A stretch of DNA of 45,081 bases from an uncultured Clostridium sp. (GCA_947572725.1 CANPDB010000010.1:1-45081), one strand, 5' to 3'. Positions 17,060 to 26,655 are shown, counted from the stretch's first letter. Numbers and translations are program-made. Notes: generated by a model from the letters alone, not told the origin.

Positions 17060-17977
17060 TTACCTTCCTATTTTACAATTTAATTTTCTCAATATATAAC
17101 CAATTGGTACTCCTACATAAATATAAAAAATATAAACAAATATATTTTGGTTGATATCATACGACCTTTTTACTAAATTATTGAATAACTTTTTTTGTGT
17201 ATTATTATATTCTTTTATATGAAGCATTTTCTCAATAAATGGTTTCATAACTAAACATTTTGAAATATAATAGCAATACCCTCTATAATTTTTTTTGTGC
17301 CCTTCATAGTTATTAGCACCACTTTTTGTTAATCCATCATCTAAATAATCACATATATAAATTGGTTGATTATACCATCTTATTTTATATCCATCATAAG
17401 CAATTGACATCCAACATACGTCTTCTGTTACAAAATCTTCTCCTTCAAATTCTGGAAATTTATATTTTTTTAAAATATCTGTCTTATAAATTTCTGCTTT
17501 GTCCCCAACTAAATTTAATTTAATTCTTTCAAAATTAGTAGCATCTACATAATTATTTTCAAACTTTACTTTGCCTCCAACAATTTGACCATTTTGATAT
17601 TCTTTTAGTCCTGCTACTCCTACAATATTTTTTTCATTATGTATTGAGTTACACCATTCGCTTACTAGTTCTACTGCATTATTTGTTAAAAAATCATCGC
17701 TATCTACTATGAAAAAGAATTTTCCTTTTGCTAAGTCAACTGCTTTATTAATTGCTCTATGTTTTCCACCATGTTTTTGCTTATAATATCTAATTTCAAA
17801 TTTATTTTCTTTATTAATCCAATTCTTTATCAATTCTTCAGTATTATCAACTGAATCATCATCTATAATCAACCACTCAAAATCGTAGCACGTTTGATTT
17901 TTTAGTGATTTATATAACTGTTCTATTGTATAAGCTCTATTATATGTTGGCGTAAATATTGTTAATTTTTCTTTCAT
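17060..17977 (-). CDS. family 2 glycosyltransferase
   Basis: A 305-aa GT-A fold glycosyltransferase that adds a sugar from a nucleotide donor to the growing repeat unit at the cytoplasmic face. The N-terminus FTPTYNRAYTIEQLYKSL and WLIIDDDSVDNTEEL are the donor-binding strands. FFIVDSDDFLTNNA is the DxD metal site, and EDVCWM supplies the likely catalytic acid region. The C-terminal 60 residues are hydrophobic. The start overlaps the GT32 gene stop by 4 bases. Donor and acceptor cannot be told from sequence. Confidence 0.9.
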   Translation of the reverse strand: MKEKLTIFTPTYNRAYTIEQLYKSLKNQTCYDFEWLIIDDDSVDNTEELIKNWINKENKFEIRYYKQKHGGKHRAINKAVDLAKGKFFFIVDSDDFLTNNAVELVSEWCNSIHNEKNIVGVAGLKEYQNGQIVGGKVKFENNYVDATNFERIKLNLVGDKAEIYKTDILKKYKFPEFEGEDFVTEDVCWMSIAYDGYKIRWYNQPIYICDYLDDGLTKSGANNYEGHKKNYRGYCYYISKCLVMKPFIEKMLHIKEYNNTQKKLFNNLVKRSYDINQNIFVYIFYIYVGVPIGYILRKLNCKIGR

Positions 17978-18840
17978 ATTTTTTCCTTTTCTTTTTTGTT
18001 TTTCACAATTTTTTGTATTGTAAATTTTAGTGTTTCTAGAAGCCCTATTCTTTTTATCTTTGTATACACTCTATATGGAAAAGTATATACTCTTTCAAAA
18101 CAGTGACCTACTTTCATTCCAAAAATTTTATTTATTCTTTGAATAAATACTAATTGTTTTTTTTGTTTGTTATCCTTCCAAGTAGCTGTATAATGATGTA
18201 TAGATTTAGTAGTTTCTGCTATTTTTAATTCTCCTGTATAATAGTCAAGTGGACAAAAAAACTCTATTGGATAAATATATATATCTGAAATATTTTGCAA
18301 TGTATTATTCCTTTTAAAACCTTCTTTAATTAATTCATCAGTAGTGAGCTCGACAATAGTTGTATAATCTATTTCACTATTATTTTTTATAAAACTTTTA
18401 GTATTATAAATATCTAACATTTGTTTTAAAAATTTATGATTCGGATATACTGCTAATCCTAATCCTGGATTAACATTTGTTATAATTTTATTTTTATCAG
18501 TTGAATACTGTTTTTCAGTTCCCATAAATGAGCCTTTTTCTAAAATATCATCTATTGTTTTTATTAATTCAACATCTGTATCAAAATATAGTCCACCATA
18601 ATTATACAATATCCAAAATCTAGCATAATCAGATACAAATGCCCATTTTTTTTCTTTATATGCTTGTTGTACATAGTTACAACAATTAATATCAAAATTA
18701 TTCTCATTCCACTCTATTATTTTATAATCTGGACAAAATTTTTTCCAACTATTTATACATTTTTTTGCATCATCTGGTAAAGGATTTCCACCAAACCAAC
18801 AATAATGTATTAATTTTGGGATTTCAAGTTTCTTGTTCAT
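17974..18840 (-). CDS. GT32-type glycosyltransferase (capsular/mannosyltransferase OCH1-like)
   Basis: The product is about 288 aa. It has the family opening IPKLIHYCWFGGNPLPDDA, ARFWILYNYGGLYFDTDVEL with the DxD metal-binding motif, and a late HHYTATW segment, all typical of the Gly_transf_sug/GT32 family. The open frame begins at 18912, but I chose the ATG at 18840, since GGAGG lies about 9 bases upstream. That start overlaps the end of the polymerase gene by 17 bases. It likely adds one hexose in repeat-unit assembly. Confidence 0.88.
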   Translation of the reverse strand: MNKKLEIPKLIHYCWFGGNPLPDDAKKCINSWKKFCPDYKIIEWNENNFDINCCNYVQQAYKEKKWAFVSDYARFWILYNYGGLYFDTDVELIKTIDDILEKGSFMGTEKQYSTDKNKIITNVNPGLGLAVYPNHKFLKQMLDIYNTKSFIKNNSEIDYTTIVELTTDELIKEGFKRNNTLQNISDIYIYPIEFFCPLDYYTGELKIAETTKSIHHYTATWKDNKQKKQLVFIQRINKIFGMKVGHCFERVYTFPYRVYTKIKRIGLLETLKFTIQKIVKNKKEKEKI

Positions 18841-19966
18841 TATACTTATCCTCCAATTCTTTATTTTTATTGCATTTAAAGAATATTTGTGAAAAATATA
18901 ACATTGATACATTCATAAATACATATGTTGCCACATTTTCCGAACACATATATACAATAAAAAAGCTTACAAAAAAAGTTAAATCATTTAATTTTCTCTT
19001 ATATGTATTAATCAAAATATATAAATATCCACCTACTACTATTATATAATAATATATTCCATTGCAAATTAGCATTCTTGAATATCCTATATCTAAAATA
19101 TTATGTGTATATTCACTTGTTAAATCTTCTAATACATTATTTCCTAAAAAGTTAATACCATATTTCTTTATGTAGAAATTTGCTTGAGAAAATCGACCAG
19201 TCATAAAATTATCTATATTATTCATATACTTCTTTTCATTATTATATATAATTGGTAAAACTGTAAAAAAGACTATACAAGAAGTTAATGCTATAATAAG
19301 TATTCTATTTTGTATATTTTTCTTTAAAAAGTTCTTTTTTAATAGTATAAAAGATAATAAGACTAAAATATAAACTAATATACCTGTTTTACTTTTAGTA
19401 AGTAAATATATTGCAATCGCTCCTGCAGTAGAAAAAAATATATGCCTAATCTTTATTTTATCAAAATATAAATATCCAAAGTGTGCAAAAATAATATTAT
19501 AATATGCAGAACATATATTGGGGTGTCCCATTCCAAAATAAAATCTTGTTCCTTTATTATAGTAAACTGATGAAATATTAGTTATTCCAAATAAACTTAA
19601 CAATATAAAAATAAAACAACAAATACATAATGTAATTAAACTATATTTTACTATTCTTTTAAAATCAATTCCTTTAGCAGCTATAATAGCTAATACAAAC
19701 CATAAAACTCTAGCATCCCCACTAACTTTAAAAGACATAAAAGAGCATCCTATTAGTACTACATTTAATATTATTTCTTTAAGACTATATCTTGTTAGTA
19801 TTATCTTTAAACAAAATAATCCTCCACAGAATAATGAAATATAGCTACCAAATGATGAAATATATTTATATGCACTTGAATTTGCAAAACATATATTAAT
19901 TTCCATTAATATCCAAGCAATATAAAAAAAAACGTTTATTGATATTTTGTTTTTCACCTTATTCAC
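18824..19966 (-). CDS. Wzy-like repeat-unit polymerase
   Basis: A 380-aa integral membrane protein with about 10 hydrophobic helices and a large extracellular loop (about residues 235-300) containing TGRFSQANFYIKKYG. This resembles the O-antigen polymerase/ligase pattern (GRxxxW-like) in Bacillota EPS loci. Its position between glycosyltransferase genes and the flippase supports the polymerase role. The start is GTG at 19966. Another GTG at 19957 has a better-placed AGGG and is possible. Wzy proteins are poorly conserved, so the call rests on topology and context. Confidence 0.75.
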   Translation of the reverse strand: MNKVKNKISINVFFYIAWILMEINICFANSSAYKYISSFGSYISLFCGGLFCLKIILTRYSLKEIILNVVLIGCSFMSFKVSGDARVLWFVLAIIAAKGIDFKRIVKYSLITLCICCFIFILLSLFGITNISSVYYNKGTRFYFGMGHPNICSAYYNIIFAHFGYLYFDKIKIRHIFFSTAGAIAIYLLTKSKTGILVYILVLLSFILLKKNFLKKNIQNRILIIALTSCIVFFTVLPIIYNNEKKYMNNIDNFMTGRFSQANFYIKKYGINFLGNNVLEDLTSEYTHNILDIGYSRMLICNGIYYYIIVVGGYLYILINTYKRKLNDLTFFVSFFIVYMCSENVATYVFMNVSMLYFSQIFFKCNKNKELEDKYNEQET

Positions 19967-19967
19967 C

Positions 19968-20894
19968 CTACAATCTTACATAAATTTTTCTAAAACATAT
20001 AAAACTAATTGTTTTTATAAATTCTTTAAAATTTACTGTATTTTTTATTAAAAAAAATGCATTTATTCCTGTTGGATATCTTTTATCAATTATCTTGAAT
20101 TTTCTAAATGTAGTAATTATATATTTTGATAAAATAGAATACCATAATTTTTTTATTTTCTTATCTTGCAATGTATCAAATTGTTCCTTCCATTCAGCAT
20201 ATATCTCAATCATATCTTGTATATTTTTTGAGTTATCTTTTTGTTGTGTAATAGAATCCTCACGTATTACATATTGATAAAATGGGTATCTTAAGCATTT
20301 TATTTTATTTGTACTTAAAAAAATTCTTGGTAATATTTCCATATCCTCATGTAGTATTCCTGTCTTAAAAAATAGATTATTTTTTAAGAGAAATACTCTT
20401 CTATACATATTATAACAAACTGGTGCATAAAATTGATTTTTTTCTATACTTTTTTTTATAACTTGATATGAATTATATGTAATATCTTCTTTTAAATTAG
20501 TTCTTTCTTCTAGTTTCACTTTATTATTAATATGTATTGTAGCTTCACCAAGAATTACTTCAACTTGATCATCTATCTGTTCTATAAATTTAGAACAGGA
20601 ATCTAAAAGAATATAATCATCTGAATCTATAAACATAACAAATTCTCCTGTAGCTGCTTTTAATCCAAAATTTCTTGCATCTGATAATCCTCCATTTTTT
20701 TTATGAATTACTTTAATTCTTTTATCTTTGTTTTTATAAAAATCACAAATTCTACCACAGTCATCTGGTGATCCATCATCCACAAGTATAATTTCTAAAT
20801 TAGTATATGTCTGATTAATTATCGAATCTATGCATTTTGGTAATTCTTTTTCTACTTTATAAACTGGCACTATAACACTTATTAATGGTTTCAT
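19968..20894 (-). CDS. family 2 glycosyltransferase
   Basis: The 308-aa GT-A enzyme begins KPLISVIVPVYKVEKELPKC and contains EIILVDDGSPDDCG, the NGGLSDARNFG motif and MFIDSDDYI (DxD). ILHEDMEILPR is the likely catalytic acid region. This is the standard EpsJ/CapG-like pattern of exopolysaccharide clusters. The ATG at 20894 is preferred to the frame start at 20936 because AAAGGTG lies about 9 bases before it. The gene lies 7 bases past the acetyltransferase stop, as part of the same operon. Confidence 0.92.
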   Translation of the reverse strand: MKPLISVIVPVYKVEKELPKCIDSIINQTYTNLEIILVDDGSPDDCGRICDFYKNKDKRIKVIHKKNGGLSDARNFGLKAATGEFVMFIDSDDYILLDSCSKFIEQIDDQVEVILGEATIHINNKVKLEERTNLKEDITYNSYQVIKKSIEKNQFYAPVCYNMYRRVFLLKNNLFFKTGILHEDMEILPRIFLSTNKIKCLRYPFYQYVIREDSITQQKDNSKNIQDMIEIYAEWKEQFDTLQDKKIKKLWYSILSKYIITTFRKFKIIDKRYPTGINAFFLIKNTVNFKEFIKTISFICFRKIYVRL

Positions 20895-20901
20895 TATTCC
20901 G

Positions 20902-21586
20902 TCACCTTTCTTTAATAACTTTTGCTGGTATTCCACCTATTATAGAATTTTTAGGATAGTTTCCTGTCAAAACAGCATTAGCAGCAATTACACATCCATC
21001 TTCTACTTTAACTCCATCTAAAAATACCACGCCAGCACCAATCCAACAATTATTACCAACTATAATTCCTTTATGATTAACTCCCTGTTCTTTAATTAAT
21101 TTATTTTTATCTAAATAATTATGGTTCTCAGAATGAAATCTTATATTTTGACCTGCTATAATATCATTTCCTATATTCACTCCACCAGCACATCCGAAAG
21201 TAACAATTTCTGCCAAAACTTGTGTTGTTTCCAATAGTAATACCCTTTCCTATATCTTTTATTGTTCCTGTACATTCAATTATATTATTTTCACCAATAA
21301 TTGAATTAGTACCTATTTTTACTCCTTCTGTTGATAATGCGTCAATTTTTACATTATTATGAATTTTAGTTTTTGACCCTATTTCTATATTTCTTTTGCA
21401 AATTAATTTAACTTTTTTCCCTATAAAACATTTATTAGAAATATTTTTATATCCTATTGATCTTAAAGTTCCTCTAATTTTCATTAAACTATATTTCCAA
21501 CATATTATTAAAATATATGTCTTAGGAACATTTTTATCTATTTTGAAATTCTCTTTTCCAACAATCTTCAATAATTTATTAATCAT
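20902..21586 (-). CDS. hexapeptide-repeat O-acetyltransferase, read through a +1 frameshift at CGG
   Basis: A left-handed beta-helix acetyltransferase that probably O-acetylates the polysaccharide with acetyl-CoA. The zero frame gives 130 codons through hexapeptide repeats (IGSKTKIHNNVKI, IGTNSIIGENNIIEC, ITIGNNTSFGRNCYF), then a CGG at 21196-21194 and a TGA 9 codons on. Skipping the C continues without loss as GCAGGVNIGNDIIAGQNIRF, then NHKGIIVGNNCWIGAGVVFL, and ends at 20902. The joined product is about 227 aa, a normal length. The beta-helix repeat register is unbroken across the junction, which argues against decay. The start overlaps the upstream GT4 gene by 8 bases. Confidence 0.82.
21194..21196 (-). 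other. in-frame CGG at a +1 frameshift junction (acetyltransferase)
   Basis: The minus-strand context is TAC TTT CGG ATG TGC. Dropping the C gives TAC TTT (C) GGA TGT GCT GGT, restoring the hexapeptide-repeat frame. The preceding UUU could slip to UUC while keeping tRNA-Phe pairing. It is one of three in-frame CGG codons in the window. Confidence 0.7.
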
Positions 21587-22940
21587 TCTTCACATCTTTT
21601 CCTTTATATAAATTATATATCTCTTCAACAAATTGATTCCATAACTTTATTTTTGAATTTTCTATTGCTTCCTTTTTTAATTGTTTCATTTTTTTCTCAT
21701 CTAATGATTTTAAAGCTTCTTTTAGTGAACTCACAGAATTAGCTTTAATAACTATTCCATTATCACATATGATATCTTTTGCTCCAACATTATCGCTAAT
21801 TATTACTGGTATTCCATAACTTATTGCCTCTAATACTGTATAGCCAAATGTTTCATACCCTACACTAGGTGCTACTAATATGTCAGTTTTTTTCATTATA
21901 TTAGGAAGTTCTTCGTATTTATAACCGTTACTGATAATATTCATATATTGAGATGGATTATCAAAATCTGAATATAAGTTTAATTTAAAGTTTCTTATTC
22001 CTTCCTCCCATAATTCATCTAAAGCCTTTTTTAATATTTCAAATCCCTTAAGTGGTTTTAGTGATGCTAAAAAAGTTATTGAAATTATTTTATCATATTT
22101 CCATTCAGTCAATGTTCTATTATCTTGAATATCACTATGTGATATTGTAATTGTCTTATAGTTCATAGGTTTTAAATATTTTAAAAAAATAGATTCTGTT
22201 AATTTTGAATTGAAATGAATTATATTTATTTTTTCTAAAATATTTATATAAAATTTTCTTAACTCTTTATAAGTATTATGATTATTTTCTATTGATTTAC
22301 TATTTCTGTCTTTTTCATAATTAGAATAATCAAAAAATTCTGTTCTATGTCTTTTCCTTATTTTTCTGATAATTTTCGTATCTTTCATTTTTCTATATAT
22401 TGGGCTTTGTATTAATCTAATTTTATTAAAAGATAATGCATTTTCATTGCAATATACACAATCTCTGCAATCATGATCACTATCGCAAACATTATTGTTT
22501 TTGAATAATGTTACTTTTGGACATATTCCAAAATAATCATGTGTTGTATAAATCATTTTTATATTTAATTTATTAGCAACATCAAAAAATTCTTTATGTA
22601 TTCCCATAAGAGTATGAATATGAATAATATCTGGATTCTCTCTATGTAAAAATTCCCAATATACTTTTTCATCTATTTTTTTAATAAATCTAGGAATATC
22701 TTTTATTCCTTCATCAAGTGGAACAGGTAATGGATTTATAATTTCATAATTTTTAATTTCATTATATAATGCTGATTCTTTTATCTTTGTATCATCATTT
22801 AATATAGTCATTTTTCCAGGCCATAATGCTATAACTTCATTACCATTTTCTTTTTGGGTAAGCATTAAATCGCAAGCAAATTTTGTCATTCCTCCTGTGC
22901 GATATGGTGGAAAACCTAAAAAATAATGTAAGATTTTCAT
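21579..22940 (-). CDS. family 4 glycosyltransferase
   Basis: A 453-aa GT-B fold glycosyltransferase. The N-terminal domain starts YFLGFPPYRTGGMTKFACDL with the glycine-rich acceptor loop. A Cys-rich insert (NVCDSDHDCRDCVYC) is often seen in this subgroup. The C-terminal donor domain has ITFLASLKPLKGFEIL, then DILVAPSVGYETFGYTVLEA, with the EX7E-like donor-binding region. It acts in the cytoplasm on lipid-linked sugar. AGGAG is 7 bases before the ATG, and the start is just past the upstream GT4 gene. Confidence 0.9.
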   Translation of the reverse strand: MKILHYFLGFPPYRTGGMTKFACDLMLTQKENGNEVIALWPGKMTILNDDTKIKESALYNEIKNYEIINPLPVPLDEGIKDIPRFIKKIDEKVYWEFLHRENPDIIHIHTLMGIHKEFFDVANKLNIKMIYTTHDYFGICPKVTLFKNNNVCDSDHDCRDCVYCNENALSFNKIRLIQSPIYRKMKDTKIIRKIRKRHRTEFFDYSNYEKDRNSKSIENNHNTYKELRKFYINILEKINIIHFNSKLTESIFLKYLKPMNYKTITISHSDIQDNRTLTEWKYDKIISITFLASLKPLKGFEILKKALDELWEEGIRNFKLNLYSDFDNPSQYMNIISNGYKYEELPNIMKKTDILVAPSVGYETFGYTVLEAISYGIPVIISDNVGAKDIICDNGIVIKANSVSSLKEALKSLDEKKMKQLKKEAIENSKIKLWNQFVEEIYNLYKGKDVKND

Positions 22941-22941
22941 T

Positions 22942-24105
22942 TCATTCTCCTAAAATTTTTTCGTAATCTTGTATAATCTTATTCCAGCTGTATTCTTTAT
23001 TAATTCTTTCTTTAGCGTTTTTAGCTAATATTTCTATTTCTTGTTTTTGTAATTCATCACATTTATCTATTAGGGTAGCTAAATTCATATCTTCTTTATT
23101 CCAGTACATTGCTCCATCTTGTCCAACCTCTTTATTAAATCCCACATCTAAAAGTAAATTCAACTTTGTTGATGCTAAAGCTTCCAATAGAGATGGATTT
23201 GTTCCTCCTACTTCATGTCCATGTAAATAACCATAAGCATTTTCTCTAATTTTTTTAATCAGTTCTTTATCATAAACTGTTCCAACAAACTTTATTCTAC
23301 TATCATTTTCAAAGTTTAATTCATTTTGCAATTCAGTATAAAATTTATTTTTTTCTACATTTGTAACAATAACTAAATCATTAGTTGTTTTTGACTTCAT
23401 AAATTCTTTAATCATTGTTTTATAATTGTTTTCTGGTACAAATCGACCTACAATTAAGTAATATTCGTTATCTTTTACATTTTTTTCTTTGTACCAATCT
23501 AATAATTTTTTATCATTGTCAGTTAATGTGCTTTTTTCTACATCAGCTCCATAAGCGATGAATGTAGTTTTAGGATTATATTTATTATAGTCTTCTTTTA
23601 TGTATTTCTCAATATTAACAGAATCGCATATTAGTAAATCTGCATTTTTCACCATTAATTTTTCAGAAATTTTCCAATATTTTTTTATTAATGCATTCCA
23701 TTTATCTCTTTTCCATTCGTGTCCATCTGGATTCACATATAATTTTGATCCTAATTTTTTCAGTTGCTTTTTATAATGTCCTATAAAAGGTCCTATTCTA
23801 CATGCCAATACATATACTATAGAATTTTCTATATTGTTTTCTCTAATATATTTTATACATTGTTTTAGTGCTTTTATATCATAAAAGACAGCTTTAGCTG
23901 GTCCTATATTTGGGACTTTTACGCTAAAGCATCTAGCATTATTATACTCAAATTCATCTTTTTCTTCATTTAAGCAAGCTACATGATATTTTATTGTTTC
24001 ATCTTTTCTTTTTTCTGTTAATTTGTCAACAAATGTTTCAAATCCTCCATATTTTGCTGGTATTCCTTTTGAACCTATAATAAATATATTTTTTTGTTTG
24101 CTCAT
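22942..24105 (-). CDS. family 4 glycosyltransferase with DUF1972 N-terminus
   Basis: The 387-aa protein opens IFIIGSKGIPAKYGGFETFV, the diagnostic start of the DUF1972 domain found in rhamnosyl- and related transferases that add the second sugar in streptococcal and clostridial capsules (Cps2T-like). The C-terminal GT4 donor domain has LIVGRFVPENNYKTMI and YLHGHEVGGTNPSLLEAL. It immediately follows the priming transferase, fitting a role as second-sugar transferase. The donor is uncertain. Confidence 0.9.
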   Translation of the reverse strand: MSKQKNIFIIGSKGIPAKYGGFETFVDKLTEKRKDETIKYHVACLNEEKDEFEYNNARCFSVKVPNIGPAKAVFYDIKALKQCIKYIRENNIENSIVYVLACRIGPFIGHYKKQLKKLGSKLYVNPDGHEWKRDKWNALIKKYWKISEKLMVKNADLLICDSVNIEKYIKEDYNKYNPKTTFIAYGADVEKSTLTDNDKKLLDWYKEKNVKDNEYYLIVGRFVPENNYKTMIKEFMKSKTTNDLVIVTNVEKNKFYTELQNELNFENDSRIKFVGTVYDKELIKKIRENAYGYLHGHEVGGTNPSLLEALASTKLNLLLDVGFNKEVGQDGAMYWNKEDMNLATLIDKCDELQKQEIEILAKNAKERINKEYSWNKIIQDYEKILGE

Positions 24106-24108
24106 CTA

Positions 24109-24819
24109 CTATACTGCTCCTTCTTTTCTAAAAATATTTAGTACTGTCTTAATAAGAAATTTTATATCAGACCATAAAGTTTGGTCATGAACATAAGCAA
24201 CATCCATTCTTATTCTTTCATCAAAATCAATTTGACTTCTTCCATTAACTTGCCAATATCCTGTAATTCCTGGTTTTACTGAAACAATATAGTTATACTG
24301 TTTTCCCATATCCCTTTTTTCTCTTCTTAAGTATGGGCGTGGACCAACTAAACTCATATCTCCCTTTAATACATTAATAAATTGAGGAAATTCGTCTATA
24401 CTAGTTTTTCTAATAAATTCTCCAACTTTTGTAATTCTTGGATCATCTTTTAATTTCTTATATTTTCCATATTCTTTTCTTGCTTCTTTATTCTCTCGTA
24501 AATATTTGTTTAACTTTTTGTCTGCATCTACTACCATTGATCTATATTTATACATTAAAAAAACTTTACCGTCTTTTCCTACTCTCTTTTGTTTATAAAA
24601 AACTGGTCCTTTATCTTTTGCTATTAAATTAGCTATGTAAATCATTATAGTAAGTGGTATTAGTACTAAAGTTCCTATAAAACCACCTATTATATCCATT
24701 ATCCTTTTTAATACTTTTTCTATTCTTTTTTTAGAAATATTTGTTTTTTCTTTTGGGATAGAAATAGTATCATTATTTGATAAATAATTTATATCTATAT
24801 TTTCATCAATTGTTTTCAC
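24109..24819 (-). CDS. priming undecaprenyl-phosphate sugar phosphotransferase
   Basis: This enzyme starts the repeat unit by moving a sugar-1-phosphate onto undecaprenyl phosphate (CpsE/WbaP catalytic-domain type, short form without the N-terminal multi-helix region). The 236-aa protein has one membrane re-entrant helix at about residues 40-62, then DKGPVFYKQKRVGKDGK, FLMYKYRSM, IRKTSIDEFPQFINVLKGDM and LVGPRPY. It uses a GTG start at 24819 with AGGGGGA 7 bases upstream. A consensus promoter at 24871-24899 makes it the first gene of the polysaccharide operon. Confidence 0.95.
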   Translation of the reverse strand: MKTIDENIDINYLSNNDTISIPKEKTNISKKRIEKVLKRIMDIIGGFIGTLVLIPLTIMIYIANLIAKDKGPVFYKQKRVGKDGKVFLMYKYRSMVVDADKKLNKYLRENKEARKEYGKYKKLKDDPRITKVGEFIRKTSIDEFPQFINVLKGDMSLVGPRPYLRREKRDMGKQYNYIVSVKPGITGYWQVNGRSQIDFDERIRMDVAYVHDQTLWSDIKFLIKTVLNIFRKEGAV

Positions 24820-24870
24820 AATAAAATCCCCCTAAGTAGCTAATATTTAATTATTTACACTACTATTTTC

Positions 24871-24899
24871 ATTATACTATTTCGCATATACAATGTCAA
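24871..24899 (-). promoter_or_regulatory. consensus sigma-A promoter of the polysaccharide operon
   Basis: TTGACA (24899-24894) and TATAAT (24876-24871) are both perfect consensus with a 17-base spacer on the minus strand. Its -35 overlaps the last codons of the VanZ-like gene (stop at 24896). The leader before the GTG is about 45 bases. This is the strongest promoter-like sequence I found in the window. Confidence 0.85.
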
Positions 24900-25390
24900 A
24901 CATTTTTCGGTGATTTTTGACATTTTTTATGTTCATTTTTGACTAACATTTTTATAAATAATAGCACTAATAATGCACCTAATGCTACCCCCATTGTATC
25001 AATCATTACATCAGTAAATTTCGCTGCTCTATCAGGAACAAAAAATTGATGAATTTCGTCCGAAGTTGCATAAATGATTCCAATTATTATACTAATATAA
25101 ATTCTTTTCATTTCTTCTATATTATAAGTACTTACTAATCCCATAAGTAAAATTCCAACTACTGTGTATATTGAAAAATGTGCTAATTTTCTAATAACGC
25201 CTTCCATTTGTTCTATTGTGTGTATTTTATCTTCTTCTTGAATATGTAAAATATTTTCGACAATAAATTGTGTTACTTTTCTACTTACCCCACTAGATTC
25301 TTCTCCATTTTGTCCTGAAAATCCAAAAATTATATTAAATGTTCCTATTAATAAAATTGATAATATTATTCTAATTATATTTTTCTTCAT
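24896..25390 (-). CDS. VanZ-like membrane protein
   Basis: A 164-aa protein with four hydrophobic segments and the VanZ-family landmarks: an N-terminal FGFSGQNGEESSGVS segment, RKLAHFSIYTVVGILL, and YATSDEIHQFFVPDRAAKFTDVMID, with conserved His, Asp and Arg residues at the membrane edge. VanZ relatives affect susceptibility to lipid-binding glycopeptides; their general role is unclear. GGAGG is 5-7 bases before the ATG. It lies between the LCP gene and the polysaccharide promoter. Confidence 0.9.
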   Translation of the reverse strand: MKKNIIRIILSILLIGTFNIIFGFSGQNGEESSGVSRKVTQFIVENILHIQEEDKIHTIEQMEGVIRKLAHFSIYTVVGILLMGLVSTYNIEEMKRIYISIIIGIIYATSDEIHQFFVPDRAAKFTDVMIDTMGVALGALLVLLFIKMLVKNEHKKCQKSPKNV

Positions 25391-25412
25391 TCAAACCTCC
25401 ATAATAATATGC

Positions 25413-25440
25413 TTAGAAAGAAATTTCCTAAGCATACTAT
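25413..25440 (-). terminator. hairpin after the LCP gene
   Basis: ATGCTTAG and CTAAGCAT pair around AAA-rich sequence just past the LCP stop at 25449. No long T-run follows on the minus strand, so it may reduce rather than end transcription into the VanZ-like gene. Confidence 0.35.
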
Positions 25441-25448
25441 TATCAACA

Positions 25449-26588
25449 TTATTTTTTATATCCAGTTTTAGTAATAATGCTATTACTAATATTTTTAACT
25501 TCATTTGATGCTGTATAATCTGATTGTCCAAATACTTCTTTATGCAATCTTGTTACATTACTTTCCAATGTAACTGGTACACCATACCATCTATCTAAAG
25601 TAATTCCTTTTGTATCATATGGCCATCCTACACTTGTTGATATTTTAAAGCTTGCTGCACTTGGCATTAATGCAAAAATATCTCCTGCTGTTATGTTTGT
25701 ATATACTTTTGGTAAAATGAAGTCTGCGAAGCTGTTCATTTCTCCCACATTTTTAGTTTTTAATTTACTTAGCATAGCATCTATTACGTCTCTCATTCTT
25801 TCTGTTCTTTTATAGTCTCCACCTGCTGTGTATCTAATTCTTGAATATGAAACTGCTTGTACTCCATTTAAGTTTTGTCTTCCTGTTGATGTTACTCTAG
25901 CATTTGATTTACCTGTAACTCTTGCTGTTTCGTCAATGTAAGAATTTAAGTATTTTAATTCTTCTTGTGATTCTATATTAATTGTTACTCCTCCTAATTT
26001 ATCAACAGCTTCTGCAACTGAGTCAAAGTTAACAGTAACAAATTCTTTTATATTTAAATCTAGGTTTGTATTTAATGTTTTTATAGCTAGTGGTGCTGAA
26101 CCATATGAGTATGCATGTGTTATTTTGTCTAATCCGTGTCCATCTATTTTTACATAAGTGTCTCTGTATACAGATATTAATCTTACTTCTTTTGTTTTAT
26201 TGTTTATACTTGCAATTATGATACAGTCGCTTCTGTTTCCTTTTTCTAAATTATCACTTCTACTATCTACACCAAATATCGCAATATTTCGATATCCTGA
26301 TAATTGTTCTTCTGCTTGAGATGATACTCCTAAGTCTTCTCCACTTAAATCTACCTGTTGCATTTTACTTAATTTATCATTGATAAATCCAAATATTATA
26401 CCTATTAGTATTGCTAGTATAATAACTAATACTAAGACTACTTTCCCAAATGTTTTTAATCCTTTTTTCTTTTTTGATCTATTATTTCTCTTATTGTTTC
26501 CATTTTTCATTCTTCTTGGTTCCTCGCTTCTATTTTTTTGAAACGCTTTTGGCACTTCATTATCATCTGGATCATATAATCTGTTCAT
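25449..26588 (-). CDS. LytR-CpsA-Psr (LCP) family cell-wall glycopolymer ligase
   Basis: LCP enzymes transfer undecaprenyl-linked polymers to peptidoglycan outside the membrane, the final step for products of the adjacent operon. The 379-aa protein has a basic N-terminal tail (about residues 1-45), a single membrane helix (about 48-70) and an extracellular LCP domain. Domain motifs are IFGVDSRSDNLEKGNRSDCI, RLISVYRDTYV, KITHAYSYG and SYSRIRYTAGGDYKRTERM. The Arg and Asp residues expected to hold the pyrophosphate-metal are present. GGAGG precedes the ATG. Confidence 0.95.
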   Translation of the reverse strand: MNRLYDPDDNEVPKAFQKNRSEEPRRMKNGNNKRNNRSKKKKGLKTFGKVVLVLVIILAILIGIIFGFINDKLSKMQQVDLSGEDLGVSSQAEEQLSGYRNIAIFGVDSRSDNLEKGNRSDCIIIASINNKTKEVRLISVYRDTYVKIDGHGLDKITHAYSYGSAPLAIKTLNTNLDLNIKEFVTVNFDSVAEAVDKLGGVTINIESQEELKYLNSYIDETARVTGKSNARVTSTGRQNLNGVQAVSYSRIRYTAGGDYKRTERMRDVIDAMLSKLKTKNVGEMNSFADFILPKVYTNITAGDIFALMPSAASFKISTSVGWPYDTKGITLDRWYGVPVTLESNVTRLHKEVFGQSDYTASNEVKNISNSIITKTGYKK

Positions 26589-26626
26589 TTCTATTCCTCC
26601 ACTTTTGTTATTTTTAGTTCATTGCT

Positions 26627-26655
26627 ATTATACTATTAATCTTTTTTATTTACAA
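26627..26655 (-). promoter_or_regulatory. promoter of the LCP gene
   Basis: TTGTAA (26655-26650) and a perfect TATAAT (26632-26627) are separated by 17 bases, starting within the end of the HipA-like gene. It gives a leader of about 30 bases to the LCP ATG. Confidence 0.7.
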
